From NCBI GenBank assembly GCA_949126835.1, contig OX421507.1, positions 30,007,366 to 30,071,365 on the forward strand: a DNA stretch of 64,000 nt. Reading direction: 5' to 3'. Below are positions 12,207 to 22,929 of the stretch, one piece after another. The position numbers and the translations under genes are program-made. The notes beneath the pieces were generated by a model. It had not been told where the DNA came from and made no database searches. It saw only the letters and a program-made list of their open reading frames with translations. How positions within the stretch are numbered: the first letter of the stretch is position 1; the number at the start of each line of letters is the position of its first letter. Source of the DNA: Anisus vortex (taxonomy: Eukaryota; Mollusca; Gastropoda; Planorbidae).

Positions 12207-12469
12207 GAACTGTGAGAACAGTTCACCTTATAAACCACAAGTTAGAGTGTATGGAAACACCAAAATCAATTGATAATCAGTTGATAATTAACCAGGTCCA
12301 AGACCATCAATAGAATATTACACACAATGTCATAGATAAATTCACAAGTAATGCACTAGTACAAAATTTAAGTATTAAACAAGGATTTAATCACAGAAAA
12401 AGTCCAAAAACAGTCCAAAAACAGAGACTGAAACAAAACACTGCTGCCTGCTGGCGCAAAACACAACAT

Positions 12470-13565
12470 ACGGTGGACAAAAAGTGGACAAGACAGACAA
12501 GGTAAAGTGGACAAGACAGACAAGGTAAAGTGGAAGAGACAGACAAGTTAAAGTTGAGACAGACAAGGTAAAGTGGACACGACAGACAAGGTAAAGTGGA
12601 CAAGACAGACAATGTAAAGTGGACAAGACAGACAAGTTAAACTGCAGACAGACAAGGTAACTTGGACAAGACAGACAAAGTAAAGAGGAAGAGACAGACA
12701 AGGTAAAAAGGAAGAGACAGACAAGTTAAAGTGAAGACAGACAAGTTAACTTGGACAAGAGAGACAAGGTAAAGTGGACAAGAAAGACAAGGTAACGAGG
12801 AATAGACAGACAAGTTACAGTGAAGACAGAAAAGTTAACTTGGCAAGACAGACAAGGTAAAGTGGACATGACAGACAAAGTCAAGTGGACAAGACAGACA
12901 AGGTAAGGTGGACAAGACAGACAAGGTAAAGTGGACAAGACAGACAAGGTAATGTGGACAAGACAGACAAGGTAAAGTGGACAAGACAGACAAGGTAAAG
13001 TGGAAGAGACAGACAAGGTAAAGTGGACAAGACAGACAAGGTAAAGTGGAAGAGACAGACAAGTTAAAGTTGAGACAGACAAGGTAAAGTGGACACGACA
13101 GACAATGTAAAGTGGACAAGACAGACAATGTAAAGTAGAAGAGACAGACAAGTTAAACTGAAGACAGACAAGGTAACTTGGACAAGACAGAAAAAGTAAA
13201 GAGGAAGAGACAGACAAGGTAAAGTGGACAAGACAGACAAGCTAAAGTGAAGACAGACAAGGTAAATTGGACAAGACAGACAAGGTAAAGTGGACAAGAC
13301 AGACAAGGTAAAGTGGAACAGACGGACAAGGTAATGTGGACAAGACAGACTAGGTAAAGTGGACAAGACAGACTAGGTAAAGTGTACAAGACAGACAAGG
13401 TAAAGTGTACAAGACAGACAAGGTAAAGTGTACAAGACAGACAAGGTAAATGTGGACAAGACAGACAAGGTAAGGTGGACAAGACAGACAAGGTAAAGTG
13501 GACAAGACAGACAAGGTAAAGTGGACAAGACAGACAAGGAAAAACTAAACAGACAGACAAGGTAC
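12470..13565. repeat. 23-bp minisatellite, about 47 copies
   Basis: The unit is ACAAGGTAAAGTGGACAAG plus ACAG, with frequent 18-21-bp short variants (for example GTTAAAGTGAAGACAG). It is strongly purine/pyrimidine skewed. Several overlapping minus-strand ORFs rich in LVCLSCP repeats are artefacts of the array. Confidence 0.95.
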
Positions 13566-13642
13566 TGTCAAACATATTGAATTGATTTGAACATCTGAAC
13601 ACTAACCGAAATCACCAAAATGTTCTATTATAAGATATTCGT

Positions 13643-13917
13643 AACACAGCACTACTTGCTAGTAGCGGTGCTGGCAAACACAGCACTACTTGCTAGTAGC
13701 GGTGCTGGCAAACACAGCACTACTTGCTAGTAGCGGTGCTGGCAAACACAGCACTACTTGCTAGTAGCGGTGCTGGCAAACACAGCACTACTTGCTAGTA
13801 GCGGTGCTGGCAAACACAGCACTACTTGCTAGTAGCGGTGCTGGCAAACACAGCACTACTTGCTAGTAGCGGTGCTGGCAAACACAGCACTACTTGCTAG
13901 TAGCGGTGCTGGCAAAC
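13643..13917. repeat. 34-bp minisatellite, 8 identical copies, each a hairpin
   Basis: Eight head-to-tail copies with no difference seen. Each unit contains AGCAC-TACT and AGTA-GCG-GTGCT arms around TGCT, so every unit can fold into a bulged stem-loop. Confidence 0.95.
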
Positions 13918-14480
13918 AGTGTATACAAGACAATCTGGTAAGAAGTCATTACAGTAGGCCTAATCTAGCATGAATGAGTCTAACATCTAGAAACCATGAC
14001 ATTAACATTGCTTACAGCCCTAACAACAACACTCCGATAAGACGTGCATCATCTGGCGCTTAGAGCAACTTCTTTCTTTTTTACCTTCACGTTATATTTC
14101 TCTTTCACTCTCTTTTTTTCTTCTCGTATATTTATAGACCAAAACGAAAAAAAAAAAGCAAAATTCATGAATTAAACTTTTTTTTTTACCTTTTTTTTCA
14201 CTGTATGTTTTTTCAGTAAGCTGATGCACATTTCTATATGTTATTGAACTAAATAAATTTTGAAATCAGAAGTTTTGTAACTCCCTCCCCCTCCCCCTCT
14301 TTCTCTCCCTCCCTACTCCCCTACCTCTCTCTATCCCTCCCTCCCCCTCCCTCTCTTTCTCTCTCTCTCTTTCACGGTCTCCTTCCCGCTCTCTCTTATC
14401 AATAGTTTCACGAGTAGCAGACTTTGAACATGACAACTCAATCCTGACGCACAATAAAAATTTATGAATATAACTCAATC
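13918..14480. other. Spacer with a CT-rich tract
   Basis: A polypyrimidine tract runs from 14280 to 14395 (CTCCCTCCCCCTCC-type). The minus-strand ORF across it is low-complexity Arg/Glu/Gly and is not considered a gene. Confidence 0.6.
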
Positions 14481-14481
14481 T

Positions 14482-14690
14482 TTATAAAACATCGGACAAA
14501 CAGTTCAGTTAAACATCGGACACACAGTTCAGTTAAACTATTTTATCGGACACACAGTTCAGTTAAACTATTTTATCAAAAATCTGTATAAAACATCGGA
14601 CACACAGTTCAGTTAAAAATCGGACATACAGTTCAGTTAAACTATTTTATCGGACACACAGTTCAGTTAAACTATTTTATCAAAAATCAA
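14482..14690. repeat. Short tandem repeat with ATCGGACACACAGTTCAG units
   Basis: About six copies of (C)ATCGGACACACAGTTCAG then TTAAACTATTTTATC, with unit lengths alternating between about 25 and 37 bp. Confidence 0.85.
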
Positions 14691-15169
14691 ATCCTGACGA
14701 ATAATATATAGAATTCACTAACCTGCTTATAAATGTCTGCCGCTGGATGAAGTATCAAAAAGTAGTCCATTGTATTATAAAACCGAAACAGTTAGTTGTA
14801 CCATTACTTCAGTAATTTATAATCCATTATTGTTCTAGTTGAGCTTGTTCAAATGACTTCATCCTATATTGCCCATTAAAACTGTATATTTGAAACGGAG
14901 AATCTATTTAACATGAAGGCAAGTGACGTAGGAACTACATTAATATAAAATTGCATACACAGCTAGTGTTGCCAATGTAATGTTAAGTTCGTTGGTCTAG
15001 TGAAGATTGTAAATGTAAGTGAACTACATCTTCATCAGGTAGTTCTTCCTTTTTCAATTTAACACAGGTGATACATAAGAGCTTGTGTGTGTGTGTGAAC
15101 ACCGAAGGAACAGCCAAGACTTCGGTGATAAGATTGGTGTGAGGAAAATGTAGATTCAGTTGGAGGGTG

Positions 15170-15196
15170 AGAGGTGGTGGTGGTGGTGGTGGTGGC
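15170..15196. repeat. GGT trinucleotide microsatellite
   Basis: About eight GGT triplets in a row. Confidence 0.85.
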
Positions 15197-15659
15197 TTGC
15201 TTGGCAGAGATTTGATAAATAAATAAAATTTAAAAAAAAGATTTGTGCAAAAAAGCGAAAGAGAATAAAAGATTAAAGAAGAATTTAAAACGTACTTGGA
15301 TTAATTAGACCCACAGGTGGACATGTAAACAATAATAGCCTATATTGATGCATGATATTTACATGAAAATATTGAGATTAATCATTGATTTAAATCATTG
15401 TATTGAGCTGAAGGTCCTAAAGTCCTATAGTATTTATGTCACAACTGTATGATGTAGCCTAAACTATTGACACATCACGTGACTAGCCTATACTTATTAG
15501 GTCTATAAATTATTAGGCCTAGCCTACACTTTTTATGTCATTTTGGTAACAAATCTTAACTTCGCATATACCTGCAATAATCTACTGTACAGAGTCTTCT
15601 GTAAGATATAAGATGGCTACGGCTAATAATATAGGAAATGTTAGGTCTACTGATTAAAT

Positions 15660-15880
15660 TACTTAGGGCCTATTATCTTAGTGTCGCCGGACGGCTGGCG
15701 CACCAAAGGGCCTGGGTTCGAATCCTGGTTCTGGAGTGTGTCACTGAGTCTACCCAACTCTGATAAATACATGAGTTAATGCGTCAGGGTAGTGTAAAGG
15801 CGTCTGGGCATTGTGCTGGTCACCCACGCAATCCCCTAGTATGTACTAGCCACAGAAACTGATGAACGTTGTTTCACTAC
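15660..15880 (+). repeat. tRNA-derived SINE, family A copy 1
   Basis: A box-B-like GGGTTCGAATCC at about 15715 is followed by a body containing AGTGTAAAGGCGTCTGGGCA, TTGTGCTGGTCACC, AATCCCCTAGTATGTA and CCACAGAAACTGATGA. The same body occurs at 50795-51020 (+) and 32070-32235 (-). Confidence 0.75.
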
Positions 15881-15960
15881 TTTACTCTTTTTTTTTTAAA
15901 CTCTATTGCAAAATGAAACTAGGCCTACGCAGGCAAATCATTTTATTTTTTTGGGCCCTA

Positions 15961-17200
15961 ATGGTCTTATGGAATGTGAAAGTTGTATCACCCATTTGTA
16001 ATGGTCTTATGGAATGTGAAAGTTGTATCACCCATTTGTAATGGTCTTATGGAATGTGAAAGTTGTATCACCCATTTGTAATGGTCTTATGGAATGTGAA
16101 AGTTGTATCACCCATTTGTAATGGTCTTATGGAATGTGAAAGTTGTATCACCCATTTGTAATGGTCTTATGGAATGTGAAAGTTGTATCACCCATTTGTA
16201 ATGGTCTTATGGAATGTGAAAGTTGTATCACCCATTTGTAATGGTCTTATGGAATGTGAAAGTTGTATCACCCATTTGTAATGGTCTTATGGAATGTGAA
16301 AGTTGTATCACCCATTTGTAATGGTCTTATGGAATGTGAAAGTTGTATCACCCATTTGTAATGGTCTTATGGAATGTGAAAGTTGTATCACCCATTTGTA
16401 ATGGTCTTATGGAATGTGAAAGTTGTATCACCCATTTGTAATGGTCTTATGGAATGTGAAAGTTGTATCACCCATTTGTAATGGTCTTATGGAATGTGAA
16501 AGTTGTATCACCCATTTGTAATGGTCTTATGGAATGTGAAAGTTGTATCACCCATTTGTAATGGTCTTATGGAATGTGAAAGTTGTATCACCCATTTGTA
16601 ATGGTCTTATGGAATGTGAAAGTTGTATCACCCATTTGTAATGGTCTTATGGAATGTGAAAGTTGTATCACCCATTTGTAATGGTCTTATGGAATGTGAA
16701 AGTTGTATCACCCATTTGTAATGGTCTTATGGAATGTGAAAGTTGTATCACCCATTTGTAATGGTCTTATGGAATGTGAAAGTTGTATCACCCATTTGTA
16801 ATGGTCTTATGGAATGTGAAAGTTGTATCACCCATTTGTAATGGTCTTATGGAATGTGAAAGTTGTATCACCCATTTGTAATGGTCTTATGGAATGTGAA
16901 AGTTGTATCACCCATTTGTAATGGTCTTATGGAATGTGAAAGTTGTATCACCCATTTGTAATGGTCTTATGGAATGTGAAAGTTGTATCACCCATTTGTA
17001 ATGGTCTTATGGAATGTGAAAGTTGTATCACCCATTTGTAATGGTCTTATGGAATGTGAAAGTTGTATCACCCATTTGTAATGGTCTTATGGAATGTGAA
17101 AGTTGTATCACCCATTTGTAATGGTCTTATGGAATGTGAAAGTTGTATCACCCATTTGTAATGGTCTTATGGAATGTGAAAGTTGTATCACCCATTTGTA
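15961..17200. repeat. 40-bp minisatellite, 31 apparently perfect copies
   Basis: The unit ATGGTCTTATGGAATGTGAA then AGTTGTATCACCCATTTGTA repeats without a visible substitution for 1,240 bp. Such uniformity means very recent amplification, strong homogenisation or an assembly artefact. Confidence 0.98.
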
Positions 17201-17336
17201 TGCTTTGTGCTCTTTATCTTTGTGAAACGATTAGGCCTAGTCTTTATACTAATTAGGTATAAAGTATATAGGGCGGTGCAATCATGTATACACAAGCTAA
17301 TAGGTGAGTTTTCTCCCTTGAGTTTTGTGCTTTGTG

Positions 17337-17660
17337 GTAGCCCCCCTTCCCCATGGTAGGCTTATATGTAGCTTACTATATGGGACTATCCTCCTCCTCG
17401 TGGTAGGCTTATATGTAGCCTACAATATAGGACTACCCCCTTCCCCGTGGTAGGCTTATATGTAGCCTACAATATAGGACTACCCCCTTCCCCGTGGTAG
17501 GCTTATATGTAGCCTACAATATAGGACTACCCCCTTCCCCGTGGTAGGCTTATATGTAGCCTACAATATAGGACTACCCCATTCCCCGTGGTAGGCTTAT
17601 ATGTAGCCTACAATATGGGACTACCCCCTTCCCCGTGGTAGGCTTATGTACAACATGGGA
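17337..17660. repeat. 47-bp minisatellite, about 7 copies
   Basis: The unit contains GGTAGGCTTATATGTAGCC, TACAATATAGGACTAC and CCCCTTCCCCG. The outer copies are diverged. The word GCCTACAATATAGG is shared with the 12-bp array at 49183-49644. Confidence 0.9.
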
Positions 17661-17842
17661 CTCCCCCTTCCTCCCCCAACGAACAATGCGATTTATTTTA
17701 AAGTTAAAAGTTTGGCATAGTTGCAATGATTTTAATAATCGCGAATATGCCTCTGGTCTGTATCTTTACCAAACATATACTATCTAAAATTACATTTGCA
17801 TTGTTATTAATTAAGTAATATTTAGACCTTGATCTAATTTGT

Positions 17843-18040
17843 GAGGCTGGTTGGTCCTGCGGATAGTTTACCGGACTGTCAACCGACACGTCGCGGGTTC
17901 TATCCCTGCCGCTGACCGATCCCTGTTTCCGTGCATGAGCTTTAGTCCTAATGGACGTAATAATCTTCTAGAGCGCACCGAGCATGCTCAAAAAGCATGG
18001 ATAAAAACGCTATATAAATAACCATTATTATAATTATTAT
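17843..18040 (+). repeat. tRNA-derived SINE, family B
   Basis: The head resembles a tRNA (CCGGACTGTCAACCGACACG as an anticodon arm with a GTC loop, then the B box CGGGTTCTATCCC). The body contains CTAATGGACGTAATAATCTT. The tail is GCTATATAAATAACC followed by AT-rich triplets. Related tails occur at 24185-24300 and, reversed, near 54515-54650, 57200-57310 and 57505-57620. Confidence 0.7.
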
Positions 18041-18122
18041 TAATATAACAATGCAACCCGTCTAACCCGCCAGTAAGCCTAGACAGGCCTTATAAATGTT
18101 GTTTGTTACAAAAACGAGTTTT

Positions 18123-18226
18123 AAAGGTTCGCTCCCTAGGCTAGCTGCTTAGTATCATGTTTTCAATAAGTTCTAAAGGTTCGCTCCATAGGCTAGCTGC
18201 TTAGTATCATGTTTTCATTAAGGGTT
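18123..18226. repeat. 52-bp tandem duplication
   Basis: Two copies of AAAGGTTCGCTCCCTAGGCT then AGCTGCTTAGTATCATG, with three or so differences. Confidence 0.85.
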
Positions 18227-18619
18227 AAAGGTCAAGACATAATATTAAAACACTTTGGCAGTGGGAGCCATTGCCCGGAGACCCACGATTTTTAAACTAC
18301 TGGCTCGAATTCTCTAGACTCTAGGGTACCCAAGCCTCTGCTCAACCGAACGCTCTAGCTATAATTACCATGCCTGCAATAAAATATAAAATACTTGGGA
18401 TTAAAAACATTAAAGGCATCTTTTTTTTTTCTTAAACAGACTGTTAAGACAACTAACTGGGGTCAGAGGAAAACGGTCACTAATATAGTCAATACATTTA
18501 TTTTGTTGATACATATTACTGTAGAGACCCCGTTAAAACCGAAGAAGCAGTACACAATTTAACTACACATAAAATAAAAACATCACAAACTATACAATTA
18601 TAAACAGACGACAGTCTCA

Positions 18620-18780
18620 CTTTAGGTTTTAGTCCAGCCATTCAGTGAAGATTTGAAAGCCGGCAGTTAGGGCAGTGATGGAGGCCTGGTCCAGGGTGTT
18701 TCACAGCCTATTGGCTGACGGAAAAAAAAAAGAATATTTGAAGACGTCGTTGCGTGCGTGTGGGACAAGCATCAAAAGAT
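18620..18780 (-). pseudogene. LINE RT C-terminal remnant
   Basis: The minus strand reads RNDVFKYSFFFPSANRL, a stop, then NTLDQASITA. This matches the familiar C-terminal 'R.....KYSFFPRTI..WN.L' signature of CR1/L2/Jockey reverse transcriptases. It is short, with at least one stop, so it is a decayed 3' fragment. Confidence 0.55.
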
Positions 18781-18904
18781 GTACACATATACACAAAAAG
18801 GAATTTGACACATAGCTTTTCCAACTAGATCAAAAATAACTCCTGCAGGGCGGTAAGGATTGGACGGCGACAGTGCTAGAACCAGGAGTGTAAAATTGAA
18901 CTTA

Positions 18905-19800
18905 ACCACAGGCGTAGCCAAGGGTTTTTGGAGGCACGGCCACGGGTTGTGTGTAGGCGTAGCCACGGGTTGTGTGTAGGCGTAGCCAAGAATTGTGTTT
19001 AGGCGTATAAAGGGCTGTGTAGAGGCACAGCCAATGGTTGTGTGGAGGCGTAGCCAAGGGTTGTGTGTAGGCGTAGTCAAGGGTTGTGTGTAGGCGCCGC
19101 CACGGGTTGTGTGGAGGCGTCGCCAAGGGTTGTGTGTAGGCGTAGCCAAGGATTTGTGGAAGCAAAACCAAGCGTTGTATAGAGGCGTAGCCAAGGTGTG
19201 TGGAGGCGTAGCCACGGGTTGTGTGTAGGCGTAGCAAGGGTTGTGTGTAGACGTAACCACACGTTGTGTAGATGCGTAGCCAAGGGTTGTGTGGAGGCGT
19301 AGCCATGGGTTGTGTAGAGGCGTAGCCACGGGTTGTGTGGAGGCATAGCAAGGGTTGTGTGTAGACGTAACCACACGTTGTGTAGAGGCGTAGCCAAGGG
19401 TTGTGTGGAGGCATAGCAAGGGTTGTGTGTAGACGTAACCACACGTTGTGTAGATGCGTAGCCAAGGGTTGTGTGGAGGCGTAGCCATGTGTTGTGTAGA
19501 GGCGTAGCCACGGGTTGTGTGGAGGCGTAGCCAAGGGTTGTGTGGAGGCGTAGCCATGCGTTGTATAGAGGCGTAGCCAATGTGTGTGGAGGCGTAGCCA
19601 CGGGTTGTGTGTAGGCGTAGCAAGGGTTGTGTGTAGACGTAACCACACGTTGTGTGGAGGCGTAGCCAAGGGTTGTGTGGAGGCGTAGCCATGGGTTGTG
19701 TAGAGGCGTAGCCACGGGTTGTGTGGAGGCGTAGCCAAGGGTTGTGTGGAGGCATAGCCAAGGGTTGTGTGGAGGCGTAGCCACGGGTTGTGTGGAGGTG
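18905..19800. repeat. 24-bp minisatellite (GGCGTAGCCAAGGGTTGTGT-type), about 38 copies
   Basis: Units alternate between GTGGAGGCGTAGCCACGGGT and GTGTAGGCGTAGC variants. A larger block including GTAGACGTAACCACACGTTG recurs four times (about 19240, 19360, 19430 and 19630), a higher-order structure. The left end, CACAGGCGTAGCCAAGGGTT, resembles the terminus of a DNA transposon. Three overlapping minus-strand ORFs are by-products. Confidence 0.95.
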
Positions 19801-20450
19801 TAGGCTGTAAATATTAGAACTATATGATTCGAATTAGAACTTTGATGCAGTTTTTACATTTTCAATAGAACTTTATGGCTATGAAATTATTCCAATTTTA
19901 TCTTTTATAATTAAAAAAGTTCAATTTTGTAAACATTATTATCAGTATGTTTTTTTTTTAAAGTAGCAATTATCACAGGGCCCATAACTATTTTTTGTGT
20001 GCCAAATTCGCTGTTAGAACCATGTTATTCTCAGGTAGCGTGTTGAATTAGAAATAGACCTAACGTAGTCTAGACGTACTAGTCCACAGGTTGTCTGCCC
20101 CCGAGTCAAGCTGTTCTTACCTTACACTCTTTTACTCCGCATCCCTGCTACTTCCTGCCCTCCCCCGTTTTACCCACCAACATTTTCACTCATCAAGCTC
20201 AGTGGATTTAAATTTAGACGCCAAGTTTCAACTACCTGGACAACCAGAAAACAGATTCATTATTGCTTTTCTCCCCATGCAATTGAATTTCTGATTTTAC
20301 TCCTTTTCTGTAATATAAATAAAATAGCTATGCTTTTTTTTAATCAAGTCCGATTACATTACATTAATTGCCTTTTTTACCCAGAAAAGTTTGAACTGTT
20401 GAAAGTATAAAAGATAAAGAAACAAATAATTACACACTAGACTCTACTTC
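19801..20450. other. Unassigned spacer
   Basis: AT-rich; the small plus-strand ORF at 20091-20294 has no recognisable domain. Confidence 0.4.
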
Positions 20451-20454
20451 ATTC

Positions 20455-21085
20455 ATGGACCTGACACAAACTAACAATGATAAGTAGGCTACTTAGGAGA
20501 AATAATAAATGATAAAGTATCTTGGAATTCACATATTGATGAAGTGATGAAAACAATTACAAAACATCAGGCTTCATAAAAAGGAACTTTTACAAGTGTA
20601 ATAACAATATAAAAATAACATATTATATATATATATACTTTCTCACAATTAGCTAGATCTAGATCTAAACTAAAAAAAAACTAAAGAAAAGAAAATTAAG
20701 AACAAATTCAGAAAAAGGCTAATTACTAGCGAATATTCACAACTGACAAGAGTAACACATATGAATAGTTAAATCACTAAACCTAGAAACACTAGAGGCC
20801 AGAAAGGCGAAGAGTAAAGTAGTAATAATAGGCTACATAACTAATTTAGAAATGCAACACACAAATTATCTGTTACAATGCTCCAATAAACATAAGGACA
20901 AAAAGAATCCTTATGCAAGAACAAATGCCTATAAGTAATTATTCTTCCGGAGTGGCATCCGAGCATAGATATGGGTTGCCTGAAAAAAAACTGTGAAAAA
21001 GTAACCTAATTTTCTTTAAACACTGATCAAAATGCAAGAAAAGACTCTGACCACGCATGAGCGCACGACGCAATAATCTTTTTTT
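20455..21085 (+). pseudogene. Decayed LINE 3' end (RT C-terminus and tail)
   Basis: Across three frames one can read WNSHIDEVMKTITK, FIKRNFYKCNNNIK, RVTHMNSL, LETLEARKAKSK and AWNGLPE-like pieces, in the order expected of a CR1/L2-type RT C-terminus ('SWNSHID', 'TLE.RR', 'FFP..IR.WN.LP'). It has several stops and frameshifts. The 3' tail GCGCACGACGCAATAATC ends in a T-run and is shared with the fragment near 43350. Confidence 0.65.
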
Positions 21086-21134
21086 TATAAAAGGATTGTT
21101 TGAAACAAAAGATAATAAAAACACTGTAAGTTGA

Positions 21135-21270
21135 ATTATAGCCATAAGATAAACAGTAGCCTACATTCTCACTATTCCCATTCTAGCCATAAGATAAACA
21201 TTACATTCTCACTATTCCCATTCTAGCCATAAGATAAACATTACATTCTCACTATTCCCACTATAGCCAT
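21135..21270. repeat. 40-bp minisatellite, left part (3 copies)
   Basis: The unit is AGCCATAAGATAAACATTAC plus ATTCTCACTATTCCCATTCT. The same array resumes at 24106 after a 2,835-bp insertion. Confidence 0.9.
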
Positions 21271-21480
21271 TGTTATGAACGGGGGTCATAAATGCTTTGT
21301 TATTATCAATATTATCTATAGGGGAATATATCCTCTTGCATGTTTAATTACTGTTGGATACTAAATTAGAACTACCTAGCTTTCAACTAGTTAAATGAAG
21401 AAACTCATGTTGTAGTACACAAAACATAAGTTTATTATACCACAATCCACATGGATTAAACTTCATACAATATATATATA

Positions 21481-22752
21481 TGTTACGGCCAAAGCCCGAA
21501 GTGCGGCCAGATCGCGCTTTGGCCGACGCGCTTGGCCAATGTCCGATGTGCTTGAAATTGCCAGTGTTTACGCTACTTTGGCCGGCCACTTCGCGATGTG
21601 GCTGGCAATCCCTGGCCAATGTCCGATGTGCTGATACAAGAATGTTTGGTAGGCGGCACAGGTGTGATGGCTGCTTGCATAAGGTAGCAAGGACAGTGAT
21701 ACATACGCTGTGACGATAATTTTCTGTTCATCTTCTACTTTTCAGAGAAAGTCCTGCCGAAGTGGTCACTAATTATCAAGGAAATTAATTATCACACGCT
21801 TTAGTAAACTATCTACCTGGATAAAAACACCATTTGCGTCATAAATTGACTGTTGGTGTCTGTGATTAGAGGATTGACTTTTGATAATCCACAAAGGTGG
21901 TCAGGTCAGGCAGGAGCGACCGTATTTTTATCTAGCCATTGTCCGCGCGGTCTAAGTATAGTTTCATGTGTTATATAAACATGGGTGGGGCCGCCAGTCG
22001 CAATGACAAAGAGCTTGTTTAATTTTATGATAATAGATAGAGAGGGAGTGTCAATACTGTACAGGACAGGGCCACATTGATCTCGTTACCCACATCGACG
22101 ACCGCGAAAACTCCCTCCCAGCCCCACCCCATTGACGGACCCTCGAAGCCACAAGCGACCGGAATGTTTGGACAAAGGGATCGGAGACAGACATGTGACT
22201 TTAAATTCCACCCACTCTTTTCTCATTGGTCCATGTTATATTATGTGGGTAGATCTTCCTTGTTTTAAAAACACCCCAAACACGACTGTACGCACTTATT
22301 TCCTTTTGGATTTTAGTATTGTAAGACAACTGATGATAGAGATTGAAAATTTACTATAATAAACTAATTAGACTGATTTTTTAATTTATTTTAATTAAAG
22401 ATTGATAATTTACTAATCTATAATAAAAAAATTTGACTGATTTTTTAATTTATTTTAATTAAAGATTGATAATTTACTATATAATAAACTATTTTGACTG
22501 ATTATGTAATTTAGTATAATTAATAATCAATATAGGCCTAATGTGATAATTACGGTATATAAACACTCGAAATCTCCTCAAGACCTTCTTAATCGGGCTT
22601 TGGCCGATCGCCCATGGCCATTTCGCGATCTGGCCGGCCAAGGTCCAAAATCAAGAACAGATCGGGCTTTGGCCGGTCAAATGTGAGGTGATATTGGCCA
22701 CTTCGCGATCTGGCCGGCCAGATCTGGCCGATTTCGGGCTTTGGCCGTAACA
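21481..22752. mobile_element. Non-autonomous TIR DNA transposon nested in the LTR-type insertion
   Basis: Perfect 20-bp inverted ends: TGTTACGGCCAAAGCCCGAA at 21481, and its reverse complement ending at 22752. Both ends sit in a TATATATA tract, so the target duplication is ambiguous. The subterminal regions hold many GGCCAAAGC, GATCTGGCCGGCCA and TTCGCGAT modules in both orientations. No transposase ORF is visible in its 1,272 bp. The superfamily cannot be named from these ends. Confidence 0.7.
22346..22510. repeat. About 66-bp AT-rich tandem repeat, 2-3 copies
   Basis: The unit is GACTGATTTTTTAATTTATT then TTAATTAAAGATTGATAATTTAC, inside the TIR element. Confidence 0.8.
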
Positions 22753-22843
22753 TATATATATACAAGCAAAATCCACGAAAGTTAAAATGCGAGCCAATGA
22801 GAAGACTCGTTAAGATGGGACTGCCCAATCATGGACTCTAAAC

Positions 22844-22929
22844 CACGGGGTCTTGAAATGGTTCGTTTCTATTGGTCCTTACGACCCACGGGGTCTTGAA
22901 ATGGTTCGTTTCTATTGGTCCTTACGACC
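22844..22929. repeat. 43-bp perfect tandem duplication with CCAAT box
   Basis: Two copies of CACGGGGTCTTGAAATGGTT followed by CGTTTCTATTGGTCCTTACGA. Each contains ATTGG, the reverse of CCAAT, which would suit an LTR promoter on the minus strand. Confidence 0.85.

Larger units (their letters stand above)
9543..12270 (-). mobile_element. CR1/Jockey-type LINE, 3' truncated by an LTR element
   Basis: The minus strand encodes an endonuclease followed by a reverse transcriptase in the order and spacing of a CR1/Jockey-superfamily ORF2. The 3' end, with the C-terminal part of the RT protein and the 3' tail, has been replaced by the 3' LTR of copy 1 at 9542. A 62-bp tandem duplication (12083-12206) lies at the 5' end. 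It overlaps the first codons of the ORF, so the true start may lie further downstream. Confidence 0.85.

Noticed and set aside
12387..13602. LVCLSCPLYLVCL-type cysteine-rich ORFs
   Set aside because: Produced by the 23-bp minisatellite in several frames.
15961..17200. CRISPR-like regular array
   Set aside because: There are no unique spacers between repeats, no cas genes, and the DNA is eukaryotic. It is a plain tandem repeat.
18772..19784. Three overlapping minus-strand ORFs of 235-329 codons with HTTRGYASTQ repeats
   Set aside because: All three frames of the 24-bp array are open because its period is a multiple of three and it lacks stops. This is not evidence for a gene.
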